The notes: generated by a model not told the origin, from the letters alone. A DNA stretch of 64,000 nucleotides from Parvibaculum indicum (GCF_011762095.1 NZ_JAASQO010000002.1:62001-126000); one strand, 5' to 3'. Positions 1-8,687 are shown, counted from the first letter of the stretch. Numbers and translations are program-made.

Positions 1-299
1 GCGCCGCTTATAGCGTGACCTTCGCCGCGCCGGAGGGCATCAACACGGAAGCGGAAGTGAACGCCAGGGACCTCGCCCGTCTGGTCGACCAGATCAAAGA
101 GGAAAAAATCAAGGCGCTCTTCATCGAGAACATGTCCGACCCGCGCATGATGCAGACCATTGCGCGCGAAACCGGCGCCGAACAGGGCGGCGAACTCTAT
201 TCCGACGCTCTCTCCCCGCCTGGCGGGGAGGCCCCGACCTATCTCGACATGTTCCGAGTCAATGTGCCGAGGCTTGTCGCGGCAATGGAGAAGAACTGA
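1..299 (+). CDS. metal ABC transporter substrate-binding protein, C-terminal part (5' truncated by window edge)
   Basis: The open frame runs in from the left edge and ends at 299. About 98 residues remain, with the order typical of the second lobe of ZnuA/TroA-like periplasmic metal-binding proteins: YSVTFAAPEG, then an E-aevnArdla helix (INTEAEVNARDLARLVDQIK), then IKALFIENMSDPRMM, and finally a C-terminal stretch ending TYLDMFRVNVPRLVAAMEK. In this family the protein captures Zn, Mn or Fe in the periplasm and hands it to an ABC permease. The N-terminal lobe, the signal peptide and most of the metal ligands are outside the window, so the metal cannot be named. It overlaps the 3' end of the convergent acetyltransferase gene by 41 bp. 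Confidence 0.7.
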   Translation, partial: AAYSVTFAAPEGINTEAEVNARDLARLVDQIKEEKIKALFIENMSDPRMMQTIARETGAEQGGELYSDALSPPGGEAPTYLDMFRVNVPRLVAAMEKN

Positions 300-810
300 C
301 CCTCTCCTCCGGCTTCAGAACGCGCACCGCGCCCGAAACACCGGAAAACGCACCGAGATCGAGTTCCCGGTAGAGAAGCCGTTGCGGGTTCACCGGCCCC
401 GGCATGGTCATGCGTCCGGCGGGCACGGGCCCGAACCCCACTTTCGAATAGTATGGCTCGTCGCCGACAAGGATGACGAGCCGCCAGCCCAGCGCCTTCG
501 CATCCTCAAGCCCCCGCCGCATCAGCAGAAGACCGGCACCCTTGCCCCGCAGCGCGGGCTCCACGGCAAGCGGCCCCAGCATCAGGGCGGGCGTGTCGCC
601 GATCACGATCGGCCAGAAACTCAGCGAGCCCACCATGCGCCGCTCGCCCCCTTCTTCGGAGAAGGCGACATAGCAGAGGTCCGGCACGGCCTCATTGCCC
701 TCGCGCAGGCGCTGCGCGGTCTTGGCAAAACGGCCGGGGCCGAAGGAAAGGTCCAGCAGGGCGTCGATGTCGGGCCGGTGTTCAGGCCGCTCGTGCAGGA
801 TTTCGAACAT
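259..810 (-). CDS. GNAT family N-acetyltransferase
   Basis: This is a 183-residue protein with a GNAT fold. The acetyl-CoA binding motif A is clear in the middle: LMLGPLAVEPALRGKGAG (about residues 76-93), followed by LLLMRRGLEDAKALGWRLVILVGDEPYYSKVGFGPV. The P-x-x-R-G-K-G-x-G loop binds the pyrophosphate of acetyl-CoA, and the YYSKVGF segment is typical of the YhbS-like subgroup. The substrate is unknown. Its 3' end overlaps the convergent ABC lipoprotein gene by 41 bp. No operon partner is visible. Confidence 0.85.
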   Translation of the reverse strand: MFEILHERPEHRPDIDALLDLSFGPGRFAKTAQRLREGNEAVPDLCYVAFSEEGGERRMVGSLSFWPIVIGDTPALMLGPLAVEPALRGKGAGLLLMRRGLEDAKALGWRLVILVGDEPYYSKVGFGPVPAGRMTMPGPVNPQRLLYRELDLGAFSGVSGAVRVLKPEERVSSSPLPRQASAH

Positions 811-1198
811 GGGATTCAGGGTCTCTCAGGCAGATCGGCCGCGGGTCTCTGCAACAGGCCGGTCATTGGCGGAAGGATTGGCCGCTCGGGCCCCTCTCCG
901 CCGGAACCGGCTGTCAGGCCCGGTTCGGACGGCGCGCAGGGGCACGCACGGATCGGAGGGCATAGCCTCCGGCCCGGATTCGTCGTCGCTGTGCAGCCAA
1001 ACGCGCCATAATGTCCATATCCCTTGCGGCGGACCCAAACCTTCCGCCACCTGAAAGAGGGCAAGCGGATAGCACGAGCCGGGCTCCCCGTAAAGTTCCC
1101 GCATGAAACCGGCCAAAACCTCTGGCCCTGCCCTATCCCGTCGGATAGCTTGCCCGGCATATAAACGACAATCGAACAGGGCTTCCACGGAGGAAAAG
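811..1198. other. 388-bp intergenic stretch, possibly holding one small minus-strand ORF
   Basis: No recognised gene lies here. A minus-strand frame from an ATG at 1104 down to 826 would encode 92 residues that begin MRELYGEPGSCYPLALF. Its first 45 residues read like a real protein, but it lacks a close Shine-Dalgarno sequence and ends in an arginine-rich tail. The right end of the stretch is the leader of the SDR gene and contains GGAGG at 1189-1193. I see no RNA gene or clear repeat. Confidence 0.3.
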
Positions 1199-2113
1199 AT
1201 GGGACTTCTCGATGGCAAGGTAGTGCTGGTCACGGGTGCCGCAGGCGGCATCGGCAAGGAATGCGCGATGATCGCGGCGGCGCAGGGCGCGAAGGTCGTG
1301 GTGAACGATCTGGGCGGCAGCGTGTCCGGCGGCGACGAGGGCAATGCGAGCGCGGCGCAGAAGACCGTGGACGAGATCAAGGCGGCGGGCGGCGAAGCGG
1401 TCGCCAATTCCGACAGCGTGGCGGTGAAGTCCGGCGCAGAAAACATGATCGCGCAGGCGCTCGACACCTTCGGCGGCCTGCACTCCATCATCTCGCCCGC
1501 CGGCATCCTGCGCGACGGCATGTTCCACAAGATGCCCGACGAGGACTGGGACGCGGTTCTCGAAGTGCATCTGAAGGGCAGCTACAACATCACCCGCGCG
1601 GCCATCAATCATTTCCGCGATCAGGAAGAAGGCAATTTCGTCCTCTTCACCTCGACGAGCGGCCTGATCGGCAATATCGGCCAGGCGAACTACGCCGCCG
1701 CCAAGATGGGCATTGCGGGCCTGTCGCGCATCATCGCAATGGAAGGCGAGAAGAAGAATGTGCGCTCCAACATCATCGCGCCCTTCGCCTGGACACGCAT
1801 GATCGCCACCATTCCGGTGAAGGACGAAGCCTCCGCCCAGCGCGTGGAACGCATGAAGAATGCGATGCGCGCCGAGCAGGTCGCGAATTTCTCCGTCGCG
1901 CTCGCAGCCCCGGAATGCAGGACGAGCGGCCAGATCTTCTCCGTGCGCGGTAACGAGATCGTGCTGTTCTCGCAGCCCCGCCCCGTGAAGAGCGTCGCCC
2001 GCATCGACGGCTGGACGCCGGAGACGATCCTCTCCCACGGCATCCCGGCCATGGAAGGTGGCTACACCGATCTCGGCGCGACCGCCTCGGTCTTCACCTG
2101 GGAACCGGTGTAA
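1199..2113 (+). CDS. short-chain dehydrogenase/reductase, MFE-2 hydroxyacyl-CoA dehydrogenase-like
   Basis: This is a 304-residue SDR. The Rossmann glycine motif TGAAGGIG lies at residues 12-19 and the catalytic set is Ser152, Tyr165 and Lys169 (QANYAAAK). It resembles the dehydrogenase unit of peroxisomal-type multifunctional enzymes, which oxidise 3-hydroxyacyl-CoA with NAD. The usual NNAG structural motif reads SPAG at 99-102, so one stabilising Asn is replaced. The start was chosen at ATG 1199 because GGAGG precedes it by 5 bases; longer in-frame starts lack this. The gene ends at a strong hairpin terminator shared with the convergent LysR gene. The substrate is not determined, and a role in fatty-acid or related oxidation is inference from family and genome context. 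Confidence 0.85.
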   Translation: MGLLDGKVVLVTGAAGGIGKECAMIAAAQGAKVVVNDLGGSVSGGDEGNASAAQKTVDEIKAAGGEAVANSDSVAVKSGAENMIAQALDTFGGLHSIISPAGILRDGMFHKMPDEDWDAVLEVHLKGSYNITRAAINHFRDQEEGNFVLFTSTSGLIGNIGQANYAAAKMGIAGLSRIIAMEGEKKNVRSNIIAPFAWTRMIATIPVKDEASAQRVERMKNAMRAEQVANFSVALAAPECRTSGQIFSVRGNEIVLFSQPRPVKSVARIDGWTPETILSHGIPAMEGGYTDLGATASVFTWEPV

Positions 2114-2135
2114 GAGATACCGACATGAAAACGGA

Positions 2136-2163
2136 AAAGGCGGGCCAAGTGCCCGCCTTTTTT
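2136..2163. terminator. bidirectional intrinsic terminator
   Basis: AAAGGCGGGC, a CAAGT loop and GCCCGCCTTTTTT form a perfect GC-rich stem flanked by A and T runs. It separates the SDR gene (plus) from the convergent LysR gene (minus) and fits both. Confidence 0.85.
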
Positions 2164-3076
2164 ATACTTTCTCCCACGGCGCGACGCCCGGTCCGAATTT
2201 CTCCACGGCGAAATCGACGAAGGCGCGGACCTTGGACGCCAGGAGATGCGTATGCGGATAGATGGCGTGGAGCCTGAGCGGCTCGTCCTCCCAGTCCGTC
2301 ATCACCGCTTCGAGGGTACCGTCCCGCAGCTCCTCCCAGACGATGAAATCGGGAAAGAAACCGATGGCACCTCCCGCCTTCAGCATCGGCACCATGGCAT
2401 CGGCGTTATTGCAATAGAGCTGGCCTTCCCGCTCCACCTCGATCCGCTTGCCGGACGGCGAACGAAGGCGGATGATCTCGGGCCGGGGCTGGATCGAATA
2501 GAACATGAAGCTATGGCGCTTCAGCTCGTCCGGCGTTTGCGGCCTGCCATGCTTTTCGAAATAGGCGGGCGCGGCCACCAGCAAGCGGCGCACGGGCGCG
2601 AGCTGGCGCGCGATCAGGCTTGAATCTTCCAGCTCCGACACGCGCAAGGAGACGTCGAACCCTTCTTCGATGAGGTCCACACGCCGGTCGTTGAGCGTCA
2701 GATCCACCGTGAGGTCCGGATAGCGTTCGAGAAATTCCGGCATGACCTGCGAGAGCTGGCGAATGCCGAAGGTCATTGGCGCATTGATGCGCAGCCGCCC
2801 CTGCACCGCACCCTGCACATGGGTGACGCATGCCTCCGCATCGGCCGCCTCCGCCACGATGCGCCGCGCCCGCTCGTAAACCACGGCGCCCGCTTCCGTG
2901 ACGCTGAGGCGCCGCGTCGTCCGGTTGAGAAGGCGCACGCCCAGCCCCTCCTCCAGCGCGGCGACCTGCCGGCTCACCATGCTTTTGGAAAAATGCAGGC
3001 TTTCCGCCGCGCCGGTAAAGCTGCCCGTCTCCACCACCTGCGCAAAAACGGCGAAGGCATTGAGGTCCAATATCAT
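2162..3076 (-). CDS. LysR family transcriptional regulator
   Basis: This 304-residue regulator has an N-terminal winged helix-turn-helix (FAQVVETGSFTGAAESLHFS..MVSRQVAALEE, about residues 8-45) and the LNRTTRRLSVTEAG wing. A type-2 periplasmic-binding-like effector domain with the GFDVSLRV motif follows. The start at 3076 is preferred because GGTGAG precedes that ATG; the frame remains open 25 codons further upstream. The gene is divergent from wrbA, with 132 bp between the two starts. By the usual logic of LysR pairs, it probably controls wrbA in response to a quinone or oxidant. The effector is unknown. Confidence 0.88.
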   Translation of the reverse strand: MILDLNAFAVFAQVVETGSFTGAAESLHFSKSMVSRQVAALEEGLGVRLLNRTTRRLSVTEAGAVVYERARRIVAEAADAEACVTHVQGAVQGRLRINAPMTFGIRQLSQVMPEFLERYPDLTVDLTLNDRRVDLIEEGFDVSLRVSELEDSSLIARQLAPVRRLLVAAPAYFEKHGRPQTPDELKRHSFMFYSIQPRPEIIRLRSPSGKRIEVEREGQLYCNNADAMVPMLKAGGAIGFFPDFIVWEELRDGTLEAVMTDWEDEPLRLHAIYPHTHLLASKVRAFVDFAVEKFGPGVAPWEKV

Positions 3077-3208
3077 TTTCTCACCATTGAAACAATCTTT
3101 TGAATAAATGATGGATTGGAACTCATGAAGAAGCAAATACATTCCGTTCATCGAACAAACGCGACCGCCCCGGCCATCCGGGCCGGACCGGGATCAAAGG
3201 AGAGCGAC

Positions 3209-3823
3209 ATGGCGGACAAAACGAAAATTCTGGTGCTCTATCACAGCTCCTACGGCCATATCGAAACCATGGCCAAGGCCGTGGCCGAAGGCGCCGCAAG
3301 CCAGGCCGACACCGATGTGGCGCTGAAACGCGTTCCCGAAACCATGCCCGAGGACGCGATGAGGAATGCGGGCATGAAGGTCGATCAGGACGCGCCCGAG
3401 GCGACGCCCGGCGAGCTTGCCGACTATGACGGCATCATCTTCGGCTCACCCACCCGCTTCGGCAACATGACGGGCCAGATGCGCAGCTTCCTCGACCAGA
3501 CAGGCGGCCTCTGGGCCAAGGGTGCGCTCACCGGCAAGGTCGGCAGCGTCTTCACCTCCACCGGCACCGGCGCGGGCAACGAAACGACCATCACCTCGTT
3601 TCACAACACGCTGATCCATCACGGCATGGTGATCGCAGGCGTTCCCTATGCCGTGGCGGGCGAACTCTTCGATATTTCCGAAGTGCGCGGCTGCTCGCCC
3701 TATGGCGCCTCGACGCTGGCGGGCGGCGACGGGTCCCGGCAACCCACGGAAAGCGAACTCTCCGTGGCGAGAAAGCAGGGCGCGCATATCGCCGCCATCG
3801 CCCGAAAGCTGAAAAGCGACTGA
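3209..3823 (+). CDS. wrbA: NAD(P)H:quinone oxidoreductase, WrbA type
   Basis: This is a 204-residue flavodoxin-like protein, the usual WrbA length. The FMN phosphate loop is at the N-terminus ([15 protein letters not shown]). The second flavin-contact segment is [20 protein letters not shown], and the family segment [18 protein letters not shown] follows. WrbA carries out two-electron reduction of quinones with NAD(P)H, which avoids semiquinone radicals. The start at 3209 has AAGGAG seven bases upstream; the longer frame from 3116 has no ribosome site. The divergent LysR gene is the likely regulator. Confidence 0.92.
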   Translation: MADKTKILVLYHSSYGHIETMAKAVAEGAASQADTDVALKRVPETMPEDAMRNAGMKVDQDAPEATPGELADYDGIIFGSPTRFGNMTGQMRSFLDQTGGLWAKGALTGKVGSVFTSTGTGAGNETTITSFHNTLIHHGMVIAGVPYAVAGELFDISEVRGCSPYGASTLAGGDGSRQPTESELSVARKQGAHIAAIARKLKSD

Positions 3824-3891
3824 AAGAACAGTCGGACGAATTGAAGCCCCGCGGAAGGCTCTCCCCCTCCCCCACTTCCGCGAGGCGGCTC

Positions 3892-3941
3892 CCGCCACAC
3901 GCTCCGTTCCCCCTGTCTTTGCGTCTCGGGGCGTGTGGCGG
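3892..3941. repeat. inverted repeat upstream of the pirin gene
   Basis: CCGCCACACGC (3892-3902) and GCGTGTGGCGG (3931-3941) are perfect 11-bp arms around a 28-nt loop, inside a pyrimidine-rich intergenic segment. The sequence looks like a dispersed chromosomal hairpin or an attenuator. It has no T run and lies 50 bp before the pirin start. Confidence 0.5.
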
Positions 3942-3990
3942 CTTCCCTTTCATCCCTCCCCCGCGGCCTTGCGGAGAAAGGAAGACAACC

Positions 3991-4701
3991 ATGATCGAAA
4001 TTCGCGATTTCGAAAGTCTCGGCCATGCCGACCATGGCTGGCTGGATGCCCGGCACCATTTTTCCTTCGGCCAGTATCGCGACGCCGACCGGGTGGGCTG
4101 GGGCACGCTTCGCGTCTGGAACGACGACCGTATCGCGCCGAAGACGGGCTTCCCGCCCCATGGCCATCGCGACATGGAGATCGTCACCTTCGTGCGCAAA
4201 GGCGCGATTACCCATCGCGACCACATGAACAATGAAGGCCGCACGAAAGCGGGCGACGTGCAGGTCATGTCGGCGGGCAAGGGCGTGCAGCACGAGGAAT
4301 GGAACCTGGAAGACGAGGAAACGACCCTCTTCCAGATCTGGATCGAGACCAACCGCCCCGGCATCGCCCCGCGCTGGGAGCAGGCGGCGTTCCCCGAAGG
4401 CACACGCAAGGGAAAGCTCGCACGGCTCGCCAGCGGCAAGCCGGACCCCCCGGCGGACGCCCTCTGGATCGCGGCGGACGCCGAGGTGCTGGGCGCCACG
4501 CTCGATGCGGGCGACGAGGTGACCCATGAAACGGGCAAGGAGCGCTATCTCTACCTCGTGCCCTCGAAAGGCCATGTAAGCGTGAACGGCGTCGACGTCC
4601 CCGAACGCGCGGGCGCCGCCATACGCGATGTCGACAGGCTCGTCATCAAGGCGGCGGAAGATGCGGAATTCGTGCTGGTGGACGTACCGGCCGCCGCCTG
4701 A
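3991..4701 (+). CDS. pirin family protein (bicupin)
   Basis: This is a 236-residue pirin or YhaK-like bicupin. The N-terminal cupin carries the metal site: His57 and His59 (PPHGHRDME), His101 and Glu103 (VQHEEW). It also has the pirin segment RKGAITHRDHMNNEG. Members bind one iron atom and some have quercetinase activity, while others act as redox-linked cofactors. The natural substrate here is unknown. AGGAAG lies just before ATG 3991, which sets the start. The gene is followed after 29 bp by the xi-class GST gene, and the two are probably cotranscribed as a stress or quinone-handling pair with wrbA nearby. Confidence 0.85.
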   Translation: MIEIRDFESLGHADHGWLDARHHFSFGQYRDADRVGWGTLRVWNDDRIAPKTGFPPHGHRDMEIVTFVRKGAITHRDHMNNEGRTKAGDVQVMSAGKGVQHEEWNLEDEETTLFQIWIETNRPGIAPRWEQAAFPEGTRKGKLARLASGKPDPPADALWIAADAEVLGATLDAGDEVTHETGKERYLYLVPSKGHVSVNGVDVPERAGAAIRDVDRLVIKAAEDAEFVLVDVPAAA

Positions 4702-4730
4702 CGCCACCGACCGGAGAAGAGGAGAGAAAG

Positions 4731-5723
4731 ATGGGACAGCTTGTAGACGGCGAATGGAAGAACGAAACGACCATTGCCAAAACGAGCGGGGGGCGCTTCC
4801 AGCGCCCCTCCTCCGCCTTTCGCAACTGGGTGACGGCGGACGGCCGTGCCGGCCCGACCGGCAAGCCGGGTTTCAGGGCGGAAGCCGGGCGCTATCACCT
4901 CTATGTCTCCTTCGCCTGCCCCTGGGCGCATCGCACGCTTCTTTTTCGCAAGCTGAAAGGGCTCGACGACAAGATCTCGCTCAGCGTGGTCGATCCGCTG
5001 ATGCTCGATGAAGGCTGGACGCTGAAGAACAGCGACGACGCCACCACGGCCGACACGGTCAACGGCAAGACGCGGCTTTACGAGGTCTACCAGCTCGCCG
5101 ACCCCTCCTATACGGGCCGCGTGACGGTGCCCGTGCTCTGGGACAAGGAAGGCGGCACCATCGTCAGCAATGAATCCGCCGACATTATCCGCATGCTGAA
5201 CTCGGCCTTTGACGGGCTGGAAGGCGCCGAAGCGGCGCTCGACTTCTATCCGGAAGCCTTGCGCGAGGAGATCGACGCGCTGAATGCCGCCATCTACGAC
5301 AAGGTCAATAACGGGGTCTACAAAGCCGGTTTCGCCACCACGCAGGAGGCCTATGAAGAAGCCGCGACCGCGCTGTTCGACGAACTGGACCGGCTCGAAG
5401 CCCGCCTCTCACATCGGCGCTATCTGACCGGCGACCGGCCGACGGAAGCCGACTGGCGGCTTTTCCCGACGCTTGTCCGGTTCGACCCTGCCTATGTCGG
5501 CCATTTCAAATGCAATCTGCGCCGCATTGCCGACTATCCGAACCTGTCGAACTATCTGCGCGACCTCTATCAGGTGCCGGGCGTGAGGGAGACGGTCAAT
5601 ATCGACCATATCAAGCGGCATTATTACGCCAGCCACCGCCACATCAACCCGACCGGCATCGTGCCTGTCGGGCCGGTTCTCGACCTTGAGGCACCGCACG
5701 ACCGCGACCGTTTCGCAAGCTAG
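4731..5723 (+). CDS. glutathionyl-hydroquinone reductase (xi-class glutathione transferase)
   Basis: This 330-residue protein matches the xi-class GSTs (YqjG/EcfG). An N-terminal extension starts MGQLVDGEWK. The thioredoxin-like domain has the CPWAHR active site (Cys63), and an all-helical C-terminal domain includes YIGHFKCN-like YVGHFKCNLRRI and ending segments HYYASHRHINPTGIVP. These enzymes remove glutathione from glutathionyl-hydroquinones. The context (wrbA, pirin) supports quinone detoxification. It converges on the small secreted-protein gene, with stop codons overlapping. Confidence 0.92.
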   Translation: MGQLVDGEWKNETTIAKTSGGRFQRPSSAFRNWVTADGRAGPTGKPGFRAEAGRYHLYVSFACPWAHRTLLFRKLKGLDDKISLSVVDPLMLDEGWTLKNSDDATTADTVNGKTRLYEVYQLADPSYTGRVTVPVLWDKEGGTIVSNESADIIRMLNSAFDGLEGAEAALDFYPEALREEIDALNAAIYDKVNNGVYKAGFATTQEAYEEAATALFDELDRLEARLSHRRYLTGDRPTEADWRLFPTLVRFDPAYVGHFKCNLRRIADYPNLSNYLRDLYQVPGVRETVNIDHIKRHYYASHRHINPTGIVPVGPVLDLEAPHDRDRFAS

Positions 5724-6100
5724 TCCGCCGCGAGCGCCTTGTCGCGCATGAGGAGCAGCCGGTCGACAACCGCGCCGCGATTGCGGCTCTCGCTATAACG
5801 GTCCATGCGCGACATGCCGAAATGATAGGTCTTCAGCGCCGCGTCGTCCGATTGCCGGACGGCGCGGTCGAGATCGAGAAAGACGCAGGCCGTGTTCCGG
5901 TGGTTCTGGCGCGCAAAATCCTCACAATAGCGCACCGAGGCCCGAAGCATCCGCAATTGTTTCGTGTCGAGCGCCTCCAGCTCGGCCTTGTCGGTGGGCA
6001 GCACCGCCCAGTCGATCTCGTCCTGGGCGAGAGCCGGCGCAGGTGCCAGAACCGACACCGACACGGCGATCGCCAGAAAAACACCGATCAGCACTTTCAT
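5720..6100 (-). CDS. small secreted protein of unknown function
   Basis: The product has 126 residues. A cleavable signal peptide is visible: MKVLIGVFLAIAVSVSVLAP followed by APALA-QDE. The mature part is charged and helical, contains two cysteines (RYCEDFA and TACVFLD) that could form a disulfide, and has no recognised domain. AGGAGG lies seven bases before the ATG at 6100, so the longer frame that continues upstream was not used. The gene sits between the GST gene and the Nudix gene on the same strand as the latter, 91 bp downstream of it. Location in the periplasm is inferred. Confidence 0.7.
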   Translation of the reverse strand: MKVLIGVFLAIAVSVSVLAPAPALAQDEIDWAVLPTDKAELEALDTKQLRMLRASVRYCEDFARQNHRNTACVFLDLDRAVRQSDDAALKTYHFGMSRMDRYSESRNRGAVVDRLLLMRDKALAAD

Positions 6101-6191
6101 GTTCAGCCTCCTCGCTTCCATCAAAGCGTCGCCGGACGGGCGAAGCCGGGGAAAGGTTCGCCGCCCTCCATAGGCGACGAAAACGGCATAC

Positions 6192-6710
6192 TCACCAGAA
6201 CTCGTCCGGCCTGGCCCCTTCGAGAGCCTCGCCGATCCGCCGCCGCGTCCCGGGCGACACGTCTTCCGGCAAACGGTCCGGCGCGAAGAAATCCCACTCG
6301 GCAATTTCCCGGTCGGGCGCCCAGTCGCCGCGTTCCCAGGCATCGCTTGCGATGTCGAACAGCGCCACATGGTCCGATTTGAATTCCCGGAAATTGGCAT
6401 AAATACCCATAAGCCTGGCCTCGCCATGCAGGATAAGGCCCGTCTCCTCCCGCAATTCCCGGCGGACGGCCTCATGCATGGTCTCGGAACGGTCCACCCC
6501 GCCGCCGGGCAGATACCAGTCCGCAAGATAGGTATGGCGAACCAGCAGGACGTGCCCTTTCTCATCCCGCACAAGGGCGCGCACCCCCGCCGTCAGCGGG
6601 CGGGTCAGCCGCCAGTAAAGCCGCGCCGCGGGGCCGAGAAGACGTTTGAAAGCGAATTGCCTGATCCGGGACATGGGCGAAAGCGTACCCCAAGAAAGGC
6701 CGCGGCGCAT
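6192..6710 (-). CDS. Nudix hydrolase
   Basis: This is a 172-residue protein with a complete Nudix box, G-x5-E-x7-REUxEExGU, reading GGVDRSE, then TMHEAVRRELREETGL. The glutamates bind the Mg ions that cleave a nucleoside-diphosphate bond. The substrate is unknown, and the WYLPGGG entry is common to many subfamilies. Two starts are possible, ATG 6710 and ATG 6674, and neither has a strong ribosome site. The shorter form would remove 12 residues and leave the domain intact. Confidence 0.85.
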   Translation of the reverse strand: MRRGLSWGTLSPMSRIRQFAFKRLLGPAARLYWRLTRPLTAGVRALVRDEKGHVLLVRHTYLADWYLPGGGVDRSETMHEAVRRELREETGLILHGEARLMGIYANFREFKSDHVALFDIASDAWERGDWAPDREIAEWDFFAPDRLPEDVSPGTRRRIGEALEGARPDEFW

Positions 6711-6820
6711 TTAGCACTCGTCAACCATCTCCGCGCTAGCCTCTTTGCCGGCTACCGGCTGCGATTTCCCGCCGACGGCGGCCGGGTTGCGAGGGTGCGC
6801 AGCCAGGGGCAATTGACGAT

Positions 6821-7741
6821 ATGAAGATTTTCTCGCGTTTCAGGGCGCGACAGCAGGAAACCGAACCGGTCGAGGCGGCGCCCCGGGCGACGCGGGAGGC
6901 CGTGGAACGCGCGCTGCGCGGGACCTCGCGCCACAACGGGTCCGTCTCCGCCGCCGAACTCGGCCAGCGGATCGCAACCTCGCTTTCCACCGTGGAAACC
7001 GCCGTGCTCGCCATCGACGCGGTAAGCGACCTGCTGCGCGAAGCCGCCGACCTTGCCTCCGACGCCGCGCGCAGCGACGATCCGGGCCGCCGGGCGCTTC
7101 TTGCCGGGCGCTATGACGATCTCAGAAGCGAAATCGACGCGATTGTCGGCTCCGCCTCGCATAACCGCATCAACCTGATCGCCGGGCGCCGCTCTCCCCG
7201 GCATCCGGCGAGTTTTGAAATCACGCTGGATATGGAAGGACGGCGCGGCATCGCCCTGCCCATCGTGAACCTCACGACCTCGACTGAAGGCCTTTCCCTG
7301 TCCCCGCCCCGCAGCGCATTCGAGTTCGACGAAGAAATCGACATGATCCTGTGCGAAATCGACCGCGCCCGCGATGTGACGGAAAATGCCGCCGCCTGTT
7401 TGGCCGATCATGCCGCGCTGGTCGCCGAACGGATCGAGACCCTGCGCTGCGAGGCCGGCGAACGGCGCATCGACTCGAATGTCCCGACCGGCGCCGACAC
7501 GCCGGAAGACGAGGTACCGATCGGCGAAGGCGACGAGACCGCCCGGGACGAAACGCCGCCCGCGCCCGATGCGATGGACGAAAACATGAGCGTCGTCGAA
7601 GACAAGTTGCAGGCCCTGGCGGAGCGGCTGAACCGGCGCGTCAGCGAAGCCGCCGACCGCGCGGCCCAACAACAAGACGAGGCTGCCGGGAACGACGACG
7701 ACCTGATGCCCGCTCCCGCCGATCCCGACGAAAAGGACTGA
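6821..7741 (+). CDS. flagellin-like helical protein of unknown role
   Basis: The protein has 306 residues. Residues about 45-125 (QRIATSLSTVETAVLAIDAV to SHNRINLIAGRR) resemble the D1 core of flagellin and FlgL: long amphipathic helices, an ERAAL-like RRALLAGRYDDLRSEID segment, and an N-R-I-N-L-I stretch in place of the flagellin NGxNLL. The usual flagellin N-terminus (MxxxINTN) is absent. Residues about 225-305 are an acidic, Pro-rich low-complexity tail. No flagellar gene is nearby. It could be a flagellin relative with a new role or a coiled-coil protein with chance likeness. A weak GAC..ATATG context gives the start. Confidence 0.65.
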   Translation: MKIFSRFRARQQETEPVEAAPRATREAVERALRGTSRHNGSVSAAELGQRIATSLSTVETAVLAIDAVSDLLREAADLASDAARSDDPGRRALLAGRYDDLRSEIDAIVGSASHNRINLIAGRRSPRHPASFEITLDMEGRRGIALPIVNLTTSTEGLSLSPPRSAFEFDEEIDMILCEIDRARDVTENAAACLADHAALVAERIETLRCEAGERRIDSNVPTGADTPEDEVPIGEGDETARDETPPAPDAMDENMSVVEDKLQALAERLNRRVSEAADRAAQQQDEAAGNDDDLMPAPADPDEKD

Positions 7742-7814
7742 GCGTTTTATCCTCGCCTCCCCGTGCTCGCCGCACTAGGCTTGCCCGCAAGAAACACATC
7801 GGGAGCGCGTAGAT

Positions 7815-8687
7815 ATGAGCGAGCAGACAGTTCCTTCCAATGACGACCAGATCGAATACTGGAACGGCCGAAACGGCGAAAAATGGGTCGCCAACCAGGC
7901 CCGCATGGATCTCATTCTCGCGCCTTTCTCGGAAGCCGTAATCCATACCCTCGCGCCCGCTGGCGGCGAACGCGCCATCGATATCGGCTGCGGCTGCGGC
8001 GTCACCACGCGCGCCATCGCCGAACGCACCGGCAAGGAAGGCCTGTCGCTCGGCGTCGACGTCTCCCGCCCCATGATCGAACATGCGCGCGCATTGGCGG
8101 CGGCGGAAAACAATCCTGCCGAATTCCTGCTCGCGGACGCCTCCAGCCACACCTTCGACGGTCCCGGTTTCGACCTGCTGGCCTCGCGCTTCGGCGTGAT
8201 GTTCTTTGCCGATCCCGACACCGCCTTCGCCCATCTTCATGGCGCGATGAAGCCCGGCGGACGGCTGGCCTTCGCCTGCTGGCGTCCCCTGAGCGAGAAC
8301 AGCTGGTTCCACGTCCCGCTTCTTGCCGCGCTCGAACATGTCGAAGCCCCTGAACCGCCTGCGCCCGGCACGCCGGGGCCCTTCGCCTTTCAGGACAAGG
8401 ACCGCGTGAACGCCATCCTGAAAGGCGCCGGCTTCGGCGGCATCTCCATCGAGCGGCTCGATGTGGAAATGACGATGGGACGGGCCGACGGCGAAACCGG
8501 CGACCCGGTAGAGGATGCGCTTTATCAGTCGCTCGAGATCGGCCCCTTCTCGCGCCTCTTCGCCGACCTGGACGACACCGCCCGCGAAAAGGCCGTGGAC
8601 GCCGTGCGCAAGGCGCTGACCGCCCACAAGACCGACCGCGGCGTGGTCCTGAACGGATCGGTCTGGCTCGTCACCGCGAACGCCTGA
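7815..8687 (+). CDS. class I SAM-dependent methyltransferase
   Basis: This 290-residue protein has the Rossmann-like methyltransferase motifs in order. Motif I is AIDIGCGCGVTTRAIAER (about residues 55-72), the acidic ribose-binding loop is LGVDVSRPMIEHAR, motif II is FLLADASSHTFDGPGFDLLASRFGVMFF, and AMKPGGRLAFACW follows. It is a UbiE/type-11 small-molecule methyltransferase in style. The acceptor cannot be told from sequence. It stands alone between the flagellin-like gene and the receiver/Hpt cluster. Confidence 0.85.
   Translation: MSEQTVPSNDDQIEYWNGRNGEKWVANQARMDLILAPFSEAVIHTLAPAGGERAIDIGCGCGVTTRAIAERTGKEGLSLGVDVSRPMIEHARALAAAENNPAEFLLADASSHTFDGPGFDLLASRFGVMFFADPDTAFAHLHGAMKPGGRLAFACWRPLSENSWFHVPLLAALEHVEAPEPPAPGTPGPFAFQDKDRVNAILKGAGFGGISIERLDVEMTMGRADGETGDPVEDALYQSLEIGPFSRLFADLDDTAREKAVDAVRKALTAHKTDRGVVLNGSVWLVTANA

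Noticed and set aside
3077-3208. A specific LysR box in the LysR/wrbA gap
   Set aside because: Several T-N11-A patterns are possible in this AT-richer stretch and none is clearly better than chance.
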